Shown: positions 1-8,185 of the stretch, one piece after another | How positions within the stretch are numbered: position 1 is the first letter of the stretch | Layout: the number at the start of each line of letters is the position of its first letter | Assembly: GCA_017461745.1 (NCBI GenBank) | Contig: JAFTXE010000014.1 | Span: 1 to 39,289 of the forward strand | Source of the DNA: Clostridia bacterium | Lineage (GTDB): Bacteria; Bacillota; Clostridia; Oscillospirales; CAG-272 | DNA: 39,289 nt | Direction of reading: 5' to 3' | The notes under the pieces: model-generated | The model's input: only the letters and a program-made list of their open reading frames with translations | The model's database searches: none | Told to the model about the DNA's origin: nothing | Program-made: the position numbers and the translations under genes

Positions 1-20
1 CTCTGTTCTTTCCAAGGCAT
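1..20 (-). CDS. 5' end of an unidentified gene (partial)
   Basis: On the minus strand an ATG at 20-18 is preceded by a strong ribosome binding site (AAAGGAG at 34-28, 7 nt spacing). It opens a frame reading M-P-W-K-E-Q before the window ends. Only six codons are visible, so the product cannot be named. The reason to call it is the combination of good SD, good spacing, and an A/T-rich upstream region with 24-bp direct repeats that looks like a promoter area. Confidence 0.45.
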
Positions 21-68
21 TGTCCGTCTCCTTTCGACTTGTTTATGCCTTTATTTTACCACAAATTT

Positions 69-128
69 GTAAACTATTTTTCTTCACATTCTGTAAACTA
101 ACTTTCTTCACATTCTGTAAACTATCTT
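69..128. repeat. 24-bp direct repeats, possible control region
   Basis: The heptamer GTAAACT recurs at 69, 93 and 117. The intervening sequence (CTTCACATTCT) is the same in both spacers, giving about 2.5 copies of a 24-bp unit. On the minus strand each unit offers TTTACA. The perfect palindrome ACAAATTTGT (61-70) abuts the first unit. The array lies 50-110 bp upstream of the partial minus-strand gene at 1-20, so an operator is possible, but no matching regulator is visible. Confidence 0.5.
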
Positions 129-141
129 ACCACACTATACA

Positions 142-233
142 CATCGGTCGTCCGCTTATATTCGGCAAAAATATACGGCAAAACTCAACAAAATTATATT
201 CTTTTTTGCGGACGACCGATGGTCGCCCCTACA
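142..233. repeat. Palindromic repeat P, copy 1 (ATCGGTCGTCCGC arms)
   Basis: CATCGGTCGTCCGC (142-155) is exactly complementary to GCGGACGACCGATG (208-221), so the unit can fold into a long hairpin. A small inner stem TATATT (157-162)/AATATA (170-175) also pairs. The second copy at 28063-28166 has the same inner stem as TACGTT/AACGTA, i.e. two compensatory pairs. The unit lies directly behind repeat R1 (read on the minus strand), as P2 lies behind R6. No coding content is seen. Confidence 0.75.
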
Positions 234-256
234 GTTATCCGAACTGTACATTCAAA

Positions 257-421
257 TAAAAAAAGAAACCCGTCAAACGTGTAGCAGCGTTTGACGTGGT
301 TTCCACCTTAGAAAAATGCGTACTCCAATTAAGCACAGCACTATATTCCAACAGCCTTAATATTTATTTTTTACAAGTTCTTTGAAGGTGTCGGAAACTT
401 TCTCTCAAGAAAGTTTCTGAC
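257..421 (-). repeat. Dispersed repeat R, copy 1, 3' of isomerase gene
   Basis: Read on the minus strand, this unit starts with a hairpin (GTCAGAAACTTTC paired with GAAAGTTTCCGAC, near 421-390), about 25 nt after the isomerase stop codon. It continues through a conserved A/T-rich body (CAAAGAACTTGT, TAGTGCTGTGCTTAATT, TTCTAAGGTGGAAACC). It ends in a second hairpin (CGTCAAACG/CGTTTGACG) followed by GGGTTTC and a run of T. The ending has the form of an intrinsic terminator, so the copy probably terminates the hprK/isomerase transcript. Confidence 0.85.
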
Positions 422-446
422 AAAAAAACTATTCACAAACTAACTC

Positions 447-1412
447 TTAAGCCCAGCTCATAGTAGTGGGCTTTTCTTCCTCGATGATGATATCCTTAAG
501 GAAAGCAACTGCCTTACGGAGACCCTCATCGATGGACATTACGCTATCCTCGTGCTCGATAGAGAGCACCTTATCGTATCCGCAGAGGCGGAGATTTGAA
601 ACGAGGTCTCTCCAATAGCTTTCGTTATTACCGTAACCGACGGTGCGGAACACCCACGCGCGCTCAAGCTCACGTCCGTAATGCTTGGTATCAAGCACGC
701 CGTTCTTTGCGGTATTATACTTATCGATCTTCGTATCCTTAGCGTGTACGTGATAGATAGCGCCCTTCAGCTCGCGTATTGCGGCAACGGGGTCCATTCC
801 CTGCCAGATAAGGTGCGAGGGGTCGAAGTTTGCGCCGATAACGTCGCCAACAGCCGCGCGGAGCTTAAGAAGCGTTTCGGGATTATACACGCAAAATCCG
901 GGGTGCATCTCAAAAGCAATGCGAACTCCGTGTGCCTTACAGAATGCGCCCATGTCCTTCCAATAAGGTATTACCTTCTCTTCCCACTGCCAATTAAGTA
1001 TTTCGATATAGTCATCGGGCCATGCGCAGGTTACCCAGTTGGGAAGCTTTGCTCCCTCGTGGTCACCGGGGCAACCAGAGAACGTGATAACGGTGTCAAC
1101 GCCAAGCTTCTCAGCGAGAAGAACGGCATTTCTGAAATCCTCGTCGTACTGAGCGGCTATCTCCTTATTGGGATGAAGGGGGTTACCGTGAGCGGCGAGA
1201 GCGCAGATCTCAACGTCGTATTTCTTGAAGGTAGCAACGAACTCGTCGTACTTCTTCGCGTCGGCAAGAAGCTCTGCGGGGTTGCAGTGCGCCTTACCTG
1301 GATATCCGCCCGCTCCTATCTCCGCAGTGTGAACGCCAAGCCCCGAAAGAATGCTCAACGTCTCGTCAAGACTCTTTGAGCCGTAAAGGTTTGCAAGAAC
1401 GCTTAATTTCAT
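447..1412 (-). CDS. Sugar phosphate isomerase/epimerase (TIM barrel)
   Basis: This 321-residue protein looks like a xylose-isomerase-like TIM-barrel enzyme of the IolE / sugar phosphate isomerase-epimerase group. Likely metal ligands sit at the ends of strands: E168 in AFEMHPG, D197 in NFDPSHL, H223 in YHVHAKD and E286 in LSIEHED. Length and motif spacing match the family. The ATG follows AGAGG with good spacing. It is the second gene after hprK (36 nt gap, same strand), so both are probably co-transcribed and end at repeat R1. The substrate cannot be told from sequence. The hprK neighbourhood fits carbohydrate metabolism, but that is inference. Confidence 0.88.
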   Translation of the reverse strand: MKLSVLANLYGSKSLDETLSILSGLGVHTAEIGAGGYPGKAHCNPAELLADAKKYDEFVATFKKYDVEICALAAHGNPLHPNKEIAAQYDEDFRNAVLLAEKLGVDTVITFSGCPGDHEGAKLPNWVTCAWPDDYIEILNWQWEEKVIPYWKDMGAFCKAHGVRIAFEMHPGFCVYNPETLLKLRAAVGDVIGANFDPSHLIWQGMDPVAAIRELKGAIYHVHAKDTKIDKYNTAKNGVLDTKHYGRELERAWVFRTVGYGNNESYWRDLVSNLRLCGYDKVLSIEHEDSVMSIDEGLRKAVAFLKDIIIEEEKPTTMSWA

Positions 1413-1448
1413 TTTGTTTTCCTCTTTTCTATATTATTTTTAAAAATT

Positions 1449-2378
1449 TTACTCAAAATCCTGCTCCATCAGGCGCTTGTTAAATTCCTCGGCGGTGTTA
1501 TATCCCATCTTCTTCTGACGGTTGTTCATCGCCGCTATCTCAAGCACGACGGCTAAGTTTCTACCGGGGTGAACGGGAATGGTTATCGACGGAACGTCTA
1601 TTCCGAGAATGTTCTCGTACTGCTCCTCAAGACCGAAGCGGTCGTACATCTTTTCGGGGTCCCAATGCTCAAGGTTGATGACGAGGTCAATTCGCTCCGT
1701 CGCCTTGACAGCACCCATACCGAAAAGCCTTCTGACGTCAACTATTCCAATGCCGCGCAGCTCTATGTAGTAACGGATAAGCTCGGGCGCAGTTCCCACG
1801 AGCGTCTTTGCGGAAACTCGCTTTATCTCGACGGCGTCGTCAGCTATCAGTCGGTGTCCTCTCTTTACAAGCTCGATAGCCGTCTCACTCTTACCTATTC
1901 CGCTATCACCGAGTATCAGCATACCCTCTCCGTAAACCTCTACGAGAACGCCGTGACGCGTTATTCTTGGAGCAAGGCTTGTGTTGAGGTAGGCGATAAG
2001 CGACGCGAGAAATTCACTCGTTCTCACGGGCGTGCGCAAAAGTGGCACTCCGTTGGCCCTTGCCATAGCAAGCATTTCGTCAAACACAGACATCTTAGAC
2101 GTGGTTATAATAGCAACGGGCTTCTCCTTTAAAAACGCATCGATACGCAGATTTCTCTGTGTTCCCGAAAGCTTGGAAAGATACTGATGCTCTGCCTTGC
2201 CGATTATCTGTATTCTCGACGGGTCGAACATCTCAAAGAAGCCCGAGAGAGCAAGCCCCGGGCGGTCAACCTCGGTACTGCATACCTTTATCTCCTTAGC
2301 TTCCGTCGGTAAATATATCTCCTCAAGCTGAAATTCGTCAATTACGACGTCAAGCCCTATACTGTATTTGGATTTCAT
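1449..2378 (-). CDS. hprK: HPr kinase/phosphorylase
   Basis: The product phosphorylates and dephosphorylates Ser46 of HPr, the switch for carbon catabolite repression in Firmicutes. The 309-residue length is normal for the family. Visible landmarks are the HG pair at 142-143, the Walker A loop GDSGIGKS at 157-164, the acidic pair D180-D181 and the family signature ELRGIGIVDVRRLFG from residue 206. The N-terminal half is the usual variable domain. The ATG follows AAGGAGGA with 6-nt spacing. The gene leads a two-gene minus-strand unit with the sugar isomerase. In many Firmicutes hprK is linked to lgt or ptsH instead, so this partner is less usual. Confidence 0.97.
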   Translation of the reverse strand: MKSKYSIGLDVVIDEFQLEEIYLPTEAKEIKVCSTEVDRPGLALSGFFEMFDPSRIQIIGKAEHQYLSKLSGTQRNLRIDAFLKEKPVAIITTSKMSVFDEMLAMARANGVPLLRTPVRTSEFLASLIAYLNTSLAPRITRHGVLVEVYGEGMLILGDSGIGKSETAIELVKRGHRLIADDAVEIKRVSAKTLVGTAPELIRYYIELRGIGIVDVRRLFGMGAVKATERIDLVINLEHWDPEKMYDRFGLEEQYENILGIDVPSITIPVHPGRNLAVVLEIAAMNNRQKKMGYNTAEEFNKRLMEQDFE

Positions 2379-2409
2379 TCAAGCTCCTCCTTACCGTGTA
2401 CTTTATCCT

Positions 2410-2415
2410 ATTATA
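2410..2415 (-). promoter_or_regulatory. -10 element of hprK promoter
   Basis: TATAAT (minus strand) lies about 32 nt upstream of the hprK start codon. The -35 region is not a good match (CTTCCA-like at about 17 nt), so only the -10 is supported. Confidence 0.5.
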
Positions 2416-2488
2416 TCATATATTCTCACAAAATGGAAGAGCTTTTTGCGATTTTTTCGTTAGTTTTTCGTTAGTTTTATAATATCAA

Positions 2489-2545
2489 GACTTAAGGTGT
2501 AAACCCGTCAAACGTGCAGCCGCATTTGATGGGTTTCTTTATTTT
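2489..2545 (+). repeat. Repeat R, copy 8: terminal hairpin only
   Basis: Only the last third of the R unit is present. TTAAGGTG is followed by a hairpin (AAACCCGTCAAACG ... CGCATTTGATGGGTTT) and a T-rich tail. It has some mismatches and a G-T pair compared with other copies. No gene ends just upstream on this strand, unlike six of the other copies. It marks the left edge of the repeat block in front of the phage cassette. Confidence 0.7.
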
Positions 2546-2574
2546 ATTTAAAGGTACATAGCGAGCACCTTTGC

Positions 2575-2626
2575 AAAGGCTCTCCTTGTAGGAGAGCTGT
2601 CAGCATGAGCTTACTGAGAGGTTTAC
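2575..2626 (+). repeat. Short double-hairpin repeat T, copy 1
   Basis: GGCTCTCCTTGTAGGAGAGC forms one small hairpin and AGCTGTCAGC...GCTTACTGAG part of another. A nearly identical unit is at 10175-10229 in the same orientation, again between an R terminal hairpin and a GTGTCATCCTGAGC palindrome. Confidence 0.75.
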
Positions 2627-2655
2627 CGAATATTCGCACCGTGTTCGCGCTCACA

Positions 2656-2868
2656 GTGTCATCCTGAGCGTACGCACTTTATTGGGAGAACCTAAAGTAC
2701 AATTCGAAGGATCTTTGCCGCTTGCGGCAACAACCGACTTGGACGGACAATCTCTTATGCTAAAAGAACTCTCCCAATAACTATGTTGTTAGTTGCTCCT
2801 TCGTCGCAAAGATTCTTCGCACTGTTTATTAGGTTCACCCACTAAGTCTCTTCTGCTCAGAATGACAC
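2656..2868. repeat. GTGTCAT...ATGACAC palindromic repeat G, copy 1
   Basis: The outer arms GTGTCATCCTGAGC (2656) and GCTCAGAATGACAC (2855-2868) are near-complementary. Further inside, segments around TTATTGGGAG, AGGATCTTTGCC and GGCAACAACC find partners in the right half (CGCAAAGATTCTTCG, GTTAGTTGCTCC). The result is one long interrupted inverted repeat of about 210 bp. The closest relative is copy 4 at 32110-32364. There is no open reading frame of note. Confidence 0.75.
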
Positions 2869-2927
2869 GGAATGAGTGCGAACATAGATATCCAACTCCA
2901 CGACAAATCATAATTTATTATTTTCTT

Positions 2928-2951
2928 AAGCTCCCCTAAGACTTGGAGCTT
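2928..2951. terminator. Terminator-like hairpin AAGCTCC/GGAGCTT
   Basis: AAGCTCC and GGAGCTT pair around a 10-nt loop. The right side is followed by TTCTTAAAAAA and the left side is preceded by a T-rich tract (TTATTTTCTT). It may work in either direction, but neither U-tract is ideal. Confidence 0.4.
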
Positions 2952-2992
2952 TCTTAAAAAATCGTAAAAAAGTCATCTCGACCTATCATTTT

Positions 2993-3022
2993 GTCATCAC
3001 GTGTCAGTAGGTGTCATAGTAT
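2993..3022 (+). promoter_or_regulatory. Three 10-bp direct repeats upstream of terS
   Basis: GTCATCACGT, GTCAGTAGGT and GTCATAGTAT follow each other exactly, at 2993, 3003 and 3013. A fourth GTCATC is at 2972, two helical turns upstream. The array ends 17 nt before a TATAAT (3040-3045). Repeats in helical phase just upstream of a -10 box suggest an operator or activator site for the head cassette. No -35 element is recognisable. Confidence 0.45.
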
Positions 3023-3098
3023 GGCAGAAAAATCGGAGTTATAATATATGCGTCACAGACGGAAAGGCGACATAAAACAAAGGAAAGGAGTAAAAGGA

Positions 3099-3521
3099 AT
3101 GGTGCTTTTCAGCAAGAGTGCGAAAAAGGAACGTGACGCGTATGACGGTGTTATCTCTCAGCTACACGAGGAAGGGCGGCTATTAGACGTCATTGAGGAA
3201 TACGTTGCCAGGTGTCATTCGGTAGCGGAGGGCGAGGCAAAGGCGCGGAGGCGCTCGGAGTTCCCAAACATAGCGGGATTTTGCCGTTACGTCGGAGTAG
3301 GTTTTTCGGACTTCTACAAATTCAAGGAGGAAAAGCCGCGCGAATACGACAAGCTTTTGGCGATATTCGAGGACGAGGCGCTGAACTCGGATATTTCCTC
3401 TACCCTGCTCTCCTCTTACATGAAAAAGCGAATGCTTTATTCGGACGCCGACGAGGGCAAGGGCAAAAGCGGAGGGGTGACGTATTGCTTTGAGCACGAC
3501 GTTTTCGCAGACGGAGAATAG
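3099..3521 (+). CDS. Phage terminase small subunit (putative)
   Basis: This protein of about 140 residues has the shape of a terminase small subunit, the DNA-recognition part of a packaging motor. An N-terminal helical region contains an HTH-like stretch (FCRYVGVGFSDFYKFKEEKP). It is followed by the typical C-terminal pattern in which an oligomerisation helix ends near LLSSYMKKRMLYSD. I place the start at the ATG at 3099 because AAAGGAG stands 8 nt before it. An upstream in-frame ATG at 3048 has only a weak GGAG. The 3' end overlaps terL by 32 nt, supporting a packaging operon. Sequence conservation in this family is low, so the call leans on position. Confidence 0.7.
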   Translation: MVLFSKSAKKERDAYDGVISQLHEEGRLLDVIEEYVARCHSVAEGEAKARRRSEFPNIAGFCRYVGVGFSDFYKFKEEKPREYDKLLAIFEDEALNSDISSTLLSSYMKKRMLYSDADEGKGKSGGVTYCFEHDVFADGE

Positions 3522-4833
3522 CACGGGCGGCAAGGTGATAATTCGCGGCGTCCCAAACGAGAAGCAAAAGCTTTTCTTTAGCTCAAAGACTCGCTTCACC
3601 GCGTACGGCGGTGCGAGGGGCGGCGGAAAATCATGGGCGCTGAGGCGAAAGCTTGTGGCGATGTGCCTCAGATACGAGGGACTGAGATGCCTGCTCGTAA
3701 GGCGCACGCTCCCCGAGCTGAGAGCCAACCACGTTATCCCCTTTCTCCGAGAATACGCTGGGCTTTTGGAATACTCGGACGGTGAAAAGTCGCTGAAATT
3801 CGACAACGGAAGCCGCATTTACCTTGGCTTCTGCGCCAACGACAGAGACGTTCTGAGATATCAGGGTCAGGAATACGACGTAATTGCCATCGACGAGGCA
3901 ACGCAGCTGAACGAATTCAGATTTTCAATCTTCAAGGCCTGTCTGCGAGGCTCAAGCCGTTTTCCGAGACGAATGTATCTCACCTGCAACCCCGGCGGCA
4001 TAGGACACGCCTGGGTCAAGCGTCTGTTCGTTGACAGAGATTTCCGCGAGGGAGAAAATCCCGAGGACTACAGCTTTATTCAAGCTCTCGTATTTGACAA
4101 CAAGGCTCTAACGGACGCCGACCCCGAATACGCCCGCTCGCTTGAATCGCTTCCCGAAAGGCTAAGAGACGCATGGCTATACGGAAAATGGGACGTCTTT
4201 GAGGGTCAGTTCTTCCCCGAATTTGACACGTCCGTCCACGTCTGCTCTCCCAACGCCGTTCCCACGGACGTATCCTTTTTCCTCGGCTTTGACTACGGCT
4301 TTGATATGCTTGCGGCGCTTATCTGCGCGGTGGACTCAGACGGAAACGTCTGGGTGGTCAAGGAGCTTTGCCTCCCCAATCTTATCTTGGGTGAGGCTGC
4401 CGAAAGGCTTTCGGCGCTCTGCCGACCGTACGCCGTAGAATTTGCCGTCGCATCGCCTGACCTATGGAACAGACGTCAGGACAGCGGAAGGAGCGGCTTT
4501 GAGATAATGCAAGCAGTCGGAGGCATGCCGCCGATGCTTCCCGCCGACGACAGACGGGTCGCGGGCTGGCGAATGCTCAGAGAATATCTCGGCACTGCGG
4601 AAGGCTCTCCGCATCTCAGAATAAGCCGAGAATGTCCCGAGCTTATCCGCTGTCTGCAAGCGCTTCTCTTTGACACCGTAAGAGCCGAGGACGCCGCAAG
4701 TGAACCGCACTCCGTCACCCACGCGCCCGAGGCGCTCAGATACGCCGTCATGAGCAGATACCGAGCGCCCAAGCGCGCTCCGACGTCCGATTTTATAATT
4801 CCTCAGAAAAAGCGCTCGCTCTTTTCCGACTGA
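3490..4833 (+). CDS. terL: Phage terminase large subunit
   Basis: The 447-residue protein is an intact packaging ATPase/nuclease. The ATPase half shows Walker A GGARGGGKS (40-48), Walker B VIAIDEAT (131-138, with D135/E136) and a coupling motif LTCNPGG. The nuclease half carries acidic positions D258 in LGFDYGFD, D314 in ASPDLWN and E404 in HAPEALRYAV. Many relatives have Asp at the last position. Translation starts at a TTG (3490) inside terS, preceded by GGAGGGGTGA, so the two subunits are probably coupled. The frame has no stop or shift, which argues against a decaying remnant. Confidence 0.95.
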   Translation: MSTTFSQTENSTGGKVIIRGVPNEKQKLFFSSKTRFTAYGGARGGGKSWALRRKLVAMCLRYEGLRCLLVRRTLPELRANHVIPFLREYAGLLEYSDGEKSLKFDNGSRIYLGFCANDRDVLRYQGQEYDVIAIDEATQLNEFRFSIFKACLRGSSRFPRRMYLTCNPGGIGHAWVKRLFVDRDFREGENPEDYSFIQALVFDNKALTDADPEYARSLESLPERLRDAWLYGKWDVFEGQFFPEFDTSVHVCSPNAVPTDVSFFLGFDYGFDMLAALICAVDSDGNVWVVKELCLPNLILGEAAERLSALCRPYAVEFAVASPDLWNRRQDSGRSGFEIMQAVGGMPPMLPADDRRVAGWRMLREYLGTAEGSPHLRISRECPELIRCLQALLFDTVRAEDAASEPHSVTHAPEALRYAVMSRYRAPKRAPTSDFIIPQKKRSLFSD

Positions 4834-4875
4834 CGAATTTCCGTCTGTGACTTACAAAAACCACTTGAAAGCGAG

Positions 4876-6582
4876 GTGAGACAAATATCACGAACAAACA
4901 AAAGAACCGTTACCGTAACAAAATTTGAAGGAGTTGACACCCGATACTCTCACAGAGGCGCTCCGCAGAGCATAGTCAACTTCCGAATAAGCGCCGACGG
5001 CTCTCTGCAAAAGCGCGAGGGCTACGGGCTTATCTGCGACCTCGGAGAAAGCATACGAGCCGTTTGGACGGGAAAGCTCGGCGGCAATGAACGCTGCTAC
5101 GTCGCTACGTCTCAGGGCGTGTATTCCGTTGATACCCAAGGCAAAACGGCAAGCTTCATCTTCAGTCTTCCCACCACGGACACGCACGTTGATTTCTTCT
5201 ATTACCGCGGCGCGCTGTATCTCGTTGACGGCGTAAGCATATACCGTATTGAGAATGACACTCCGCGCGTTCCCTTCGGATACGTTCCGCTTATCGGAAA
5301 GGATTGGGCGGACAACGAGTTGGGAAGTATAAACGAGCCGAGAAATATTCTCAACGGCTGTGGCAGAATAACCTACAGAATTTCCGAGGCGGCGACCTCT
5401 TTTCTGAGGCTCGACGCGCCGATATCAAGCGTTGAAGCCCTTTATGTAAACGGCGAGCGCTTAGCCGCCTCAAAATACAGCGTAAGCTCCTCTCCCCCCG
5501 TAGTCAGCGTCAGCGGACTTAAGGCGTACGACAAAGTTGAGCTGTATTTTACCTACGCCGATAATCCGTACACGACCGATGCGCTTTTCAAAAACACCCA
5601 CGCCCTCGTTTTCGGCGGTATAAACAACAGCCGTCCGTTCCTATGGGGCGGTGAGGACGGTGCGGTGATCTTCAGCTCTGCCTACGTCCACGAAAGCGAG
5701 CTGCAAAAAAGCAAGCTTATCTTCCCCGAGAGCGACGCGCTTTATTTCCCCGTCGGCTACCAATTCAGCGTCGGAGACGGCAGATATCCCATAAGCGCCG
5801 TCAGCCGTCATTACGACAGACTGCTGATATTCACCGAGGGCGGCGCTTGGATGGCGGACAGCTCAGCCTGCGGAATTGAGGAATTTCCCGTAATGAACAT
5901 AAATTCCTCCGTCGGCGTCGTTGCCGACACGTCGGCGACGCTTGGCAATCAGCCCTGCACCGTCGGACTTGACTCGGTCTACCTTTGGCGCTCTGAGACC
6001 GACGAGCTTGACGAATGTAACGCCTACGGCATTTCGGGCGCTATCAATTCCCTGCTCCCCTCGGAGTTCTTCAAAAGTGCCACCGTTTTTGCGGACACGG
6101 CACACGGAGAGCTGTTATTCTCCAATCCCAACGACAAGGGTCGAACGTGGGTCTACAACGCCTCCCTCGGCGCATGGAGCTGCTTTGAGGGCATTGGCGC
6201 GGAGCGTTTTTTCAACGTTGACGGCAAGGTAGGCTTTGCCAAGAACGGCGCTATATACGCCTTTGACAAATCGCTTGATACCGACCTCGGCTCAACGGAA
6301 ATCGTCGCAAGCTTCAGCACGGGGCTATTAGACTTTGACACCGACGCTGACAAGCGTCCGTCCGCTATCGGCGTATGCTTTGACGGAAATGCGATAGACG
6401 CCGAGATAGCTCTCGACGGCAATAGCGACCGCACTCTTAGTCTGTCGCTTGACAAGCAAGCCACACACGGCTACGTCCGCAAGCGTCTGTCAGCAAGAAG
6501 GTTCAAAGCAATGAGCCTTACTCTGAGGGCGTCGGGAGCTGAGCGGCAGACGGTACATTCATTTTATTTGCAAGCACGCTGA
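4876..6582 (+). CDS. Phage tail/stabilisation protein, beta-propeller-like
   Basis: The product has 568 residues. Its opening (FEGVDTRYSHRGAPQSIVNF... LQKREGYG) resembles podovirus-type tail-tube and head-completion proteins, which begin with a 'ring defined by per-gene inputs' segment and then a series of beta-rich blades. Repeated aromatic and glycine-rich strands (VYSVDTQG, LLIFTEGGAWMADS, TWVYNASLGAWSCFEG, AIYAFDKS) fit a propeller. No signal peptide or membrane segment is seen. The start is uncertain: GTG at 4876 overlaps the GAGGTGAG that would serve as SD. It lies between terL and portal, an unusual position for a tail gene. Function is inferred from pattern and context. Confidence 0.6.
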   Translation: MRQISRTNKRTVTVTKFEGVDTRYSHRGAPQSIVNFRISADGSLQKREGYGLICDLGESIRAVWTGKLGGNERCYVATSQGVYSVDTQGKTASFIFSLPTTDTHVDFFYYRGALYLVDGVSIYRIENDTPRVPFGYVPLIGKDWADNELGSINEPRNILNGCGRITYRISEAATSFLRLDAPISSVEALYVNGERLAASKYSVSSSPPVVSVSGLKAYDKVELYFTYADNPYTTDALFKNTHALVFGGINNSRPFLWGGEDGAVIFSSAYVHESELQKSKLIFPESDALYFPVGYQFSVGDGRYPISAVSRHYDRLLIFTEGGAWMADSSACGIEEFPVMNINSSVGVVADTSATLGNQPCTVGLDSVYLWRSETDELDECNAYGISGAINSLLPSEFFKSATVFADTAHGELLFSNPNDKGRTWVYNASLGAWSCFEGIGAERFFNVDGKVGFAKNGAIYAFDKSLDTDLGSTEIVASFSTGLLDFDTDADKRPSAIGVCFDGNAIDAEIALDGNSDRTLSLSLDKQATHGYVRKRLSARRFKAMSLTLRASGAERQTVHSFYLQAR

Positions 6583-6610
6583 GGCGTGAGAAAGGAAATC
6601 AAAGAAAGCA

Positions 6611-8161
6611 ATGAACAACAAAAAAAGCAAGGCGTGGCAGCAATACGAGGCTGGAAAGGCTCACAAGCGGCGCATAGGGCTTTACGAGACGGTGAAATCC
6701 AACGAAGCGTTCTACAGAGGTGAGCAATGGCAGAACGGCGACGGCGGCAATCTCCCCAAGCCCGTGTTCAACGTCATCCGCAGAGTTATAGATTATCTCG
6801 TCTGCTCGGTGGCGTCGGCGGACCTTTCCGTCCGCTTCTCTGACGAAAATCTGCCCTTTGCCGACGCCGAAGAAAAAAAGCTATCCTCGGAGCTTATCGC
6901 AACTCTCACCGATAACACCGCTTACCGTTGGGAGACCGAGGGAATGGACGCAAAGCTTCACAGGCTTCTGACCGACGCCGCCATATGCGGTGACGGAGCG
7001 CTGTACTGCTATTGGGACGCTGAGAAAAGGGGCGCGGGAAATTATCTTGGCGATATAGTCACGGACATCGTTGACGCCTCTTGCATATTCCCCGCCGACG
7101 TTAACCGCGCGGACGTTCAATCTCAGGAATACGTCATTCTGTCGGGGCGCGCCTCGGTGGCGTCCCTCAGAGCTGAGGCGGAGAGCTGTGGCGTCAGCGC
7201 CGAGGATATAAAAAGAATAGTCCGCGACGACGACGCTTCCGTGAGCTTGGGACTCGGCAGATACGAGCTTGACGGCGAGGACGAGGCAAAGGCGACCTTC
7301 ATAGTAAAATTCTGGCGCGAGGACGGCGCGGTTTGCTTTGAGAAATCAACGCGCGACTGCGTAATAAAGCGCGCAAAGACCAACTGCTCGCTCTATCCCA
7401 TCGCCTACTTCAATTGGATACCCACCAAGAACAGCTTTCACGGCACGTCTCCCGTAAGCTGTATGATTCCCAATCAGAAGTTTATCAACCGCGCCTACGC
7501 CATGGCTATGAAGCACATGACAGACAGCGCCTTCTCAAAGGTGATATACGACAAATCCAAGATACCCGAATGGTCAAACGAGGTCGGAGAGGCTATTGCG
7601 GCTATGGGTGGCGGCAACGTTTCAGACGCGGTATCCGTCGTAGGCGTCGGTGAGCTTCACGGAGAATTTATGGACTTCGTTGACAGCGCCGTGACGCTTA
7701 CCAAGGAGCTGATGGGCGCTACGGAATCGGCGCTCGGTAATCTTGAAGCCAAAAACACGAGCGCGATACTCGCCCTTCAGGAGACCTCACGCGTAACGCT
7801 TGACAACATTCGTTACTCCTTCTACAAGGCAATCGAGGACCTCGCGACCATATGGGCAGATATGATATGCGCCTACTACCCCTGCGACAGACTCGTTCCC
7901 TGCAAGTCGGACGGCAAGATAGACGTTCGCACGGTAAGTCCGTCTCAGATAAAAAAGGCGCTCCTCGTGGCTACGGTAGACGTTGCCGAGGTAACGCGAT
8001 ATAGCGCGGTGAACGCTCAGAATATGCTCGACAAGCTGCTTGACGGCGGTTACATTACCCCCGCCGAGTATCTCCGCAGACTTCCCTCGGGGCTACTTGC
8101 GGACAGACAGGCGCTTATTGAGGATATAGAAAAAAGGACCGCGACGGCGGTCGTAAGCTAA
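6611..8161 (+). CDS. Phage portal protein
   Basis: The 516-residue product should form the dodecameric ring through which DNA enters the head. Family-like features are the N-terminal ERFYRG-type segment (SNEAFYRGEQW), LPKPVFNVIRRVIDYLV, and the central FHGTSPVSCMIPNQKFINRAYAMAM. A long helical C-terminal half carries SALGNLEAKNTSAILALQE. These resemble portals of podovirus-like phages. The frame is complete. It starts 28 nt after the tail-like gene and is followed closely by the scaffold and coat genes, the classic order portal-scaffold-coat. The SD (GAAAGGAAA) is rather distant from the ATG. Confidence 0.88.
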   Translation: MNNKKSKAWQQYEAGKAHKRRIGLYETVKSNEAFYRGEQWQNGDGGNLPKPVFNVIRRVIDYLVCSVASADLSVRFSDENLPFADAEEKKLSSELIATLTDNTAYRWETEGMDAKLHRLLTDAAICGDGALYCYWDAEKRGAGNYLGDIVTDIVDASCIFPADVNRADVQSQEYVILSGRASVASLRAEAESCGVSAEDIKRIVRDDDASVSLGLGRYELDGEDEAKATFIVKFWREDGAVCFEKSTRDCVIKRAKTNCSLYPIAYFNWIPTKNSFHGTSPVSCMIPNQKFINRAYAMAMKHMTDSAFSKVIYDKSKIPEWSNEVGEAIAAMGGGNVSDAVSVVGVGELHGEFMDFVDSAVTLTKELMGATESALGNLEAKNTSAILALQETSRVTLDNIRYSFYKAIEDLATIWADMICAYYPCDRLVPCKSDGKIDVRTVSPSQIKKALLVATVDVAEVTRYSAVNAQNMLDKLLDGGYITPAEYLRRLPSGLLADRQALIEDIEKRTATAVVS

Positions 8162-8185
8162 AAGAAATACTAAAAGGAGGAAGCT

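Noticed and set aside
402..1412. HAD/isomerase region as part of an inositol or sugar catabolic cluster
   Set aside because: No other catabolic genes, transporters or regulators are adjacent, so the substrate cannot be assigned.
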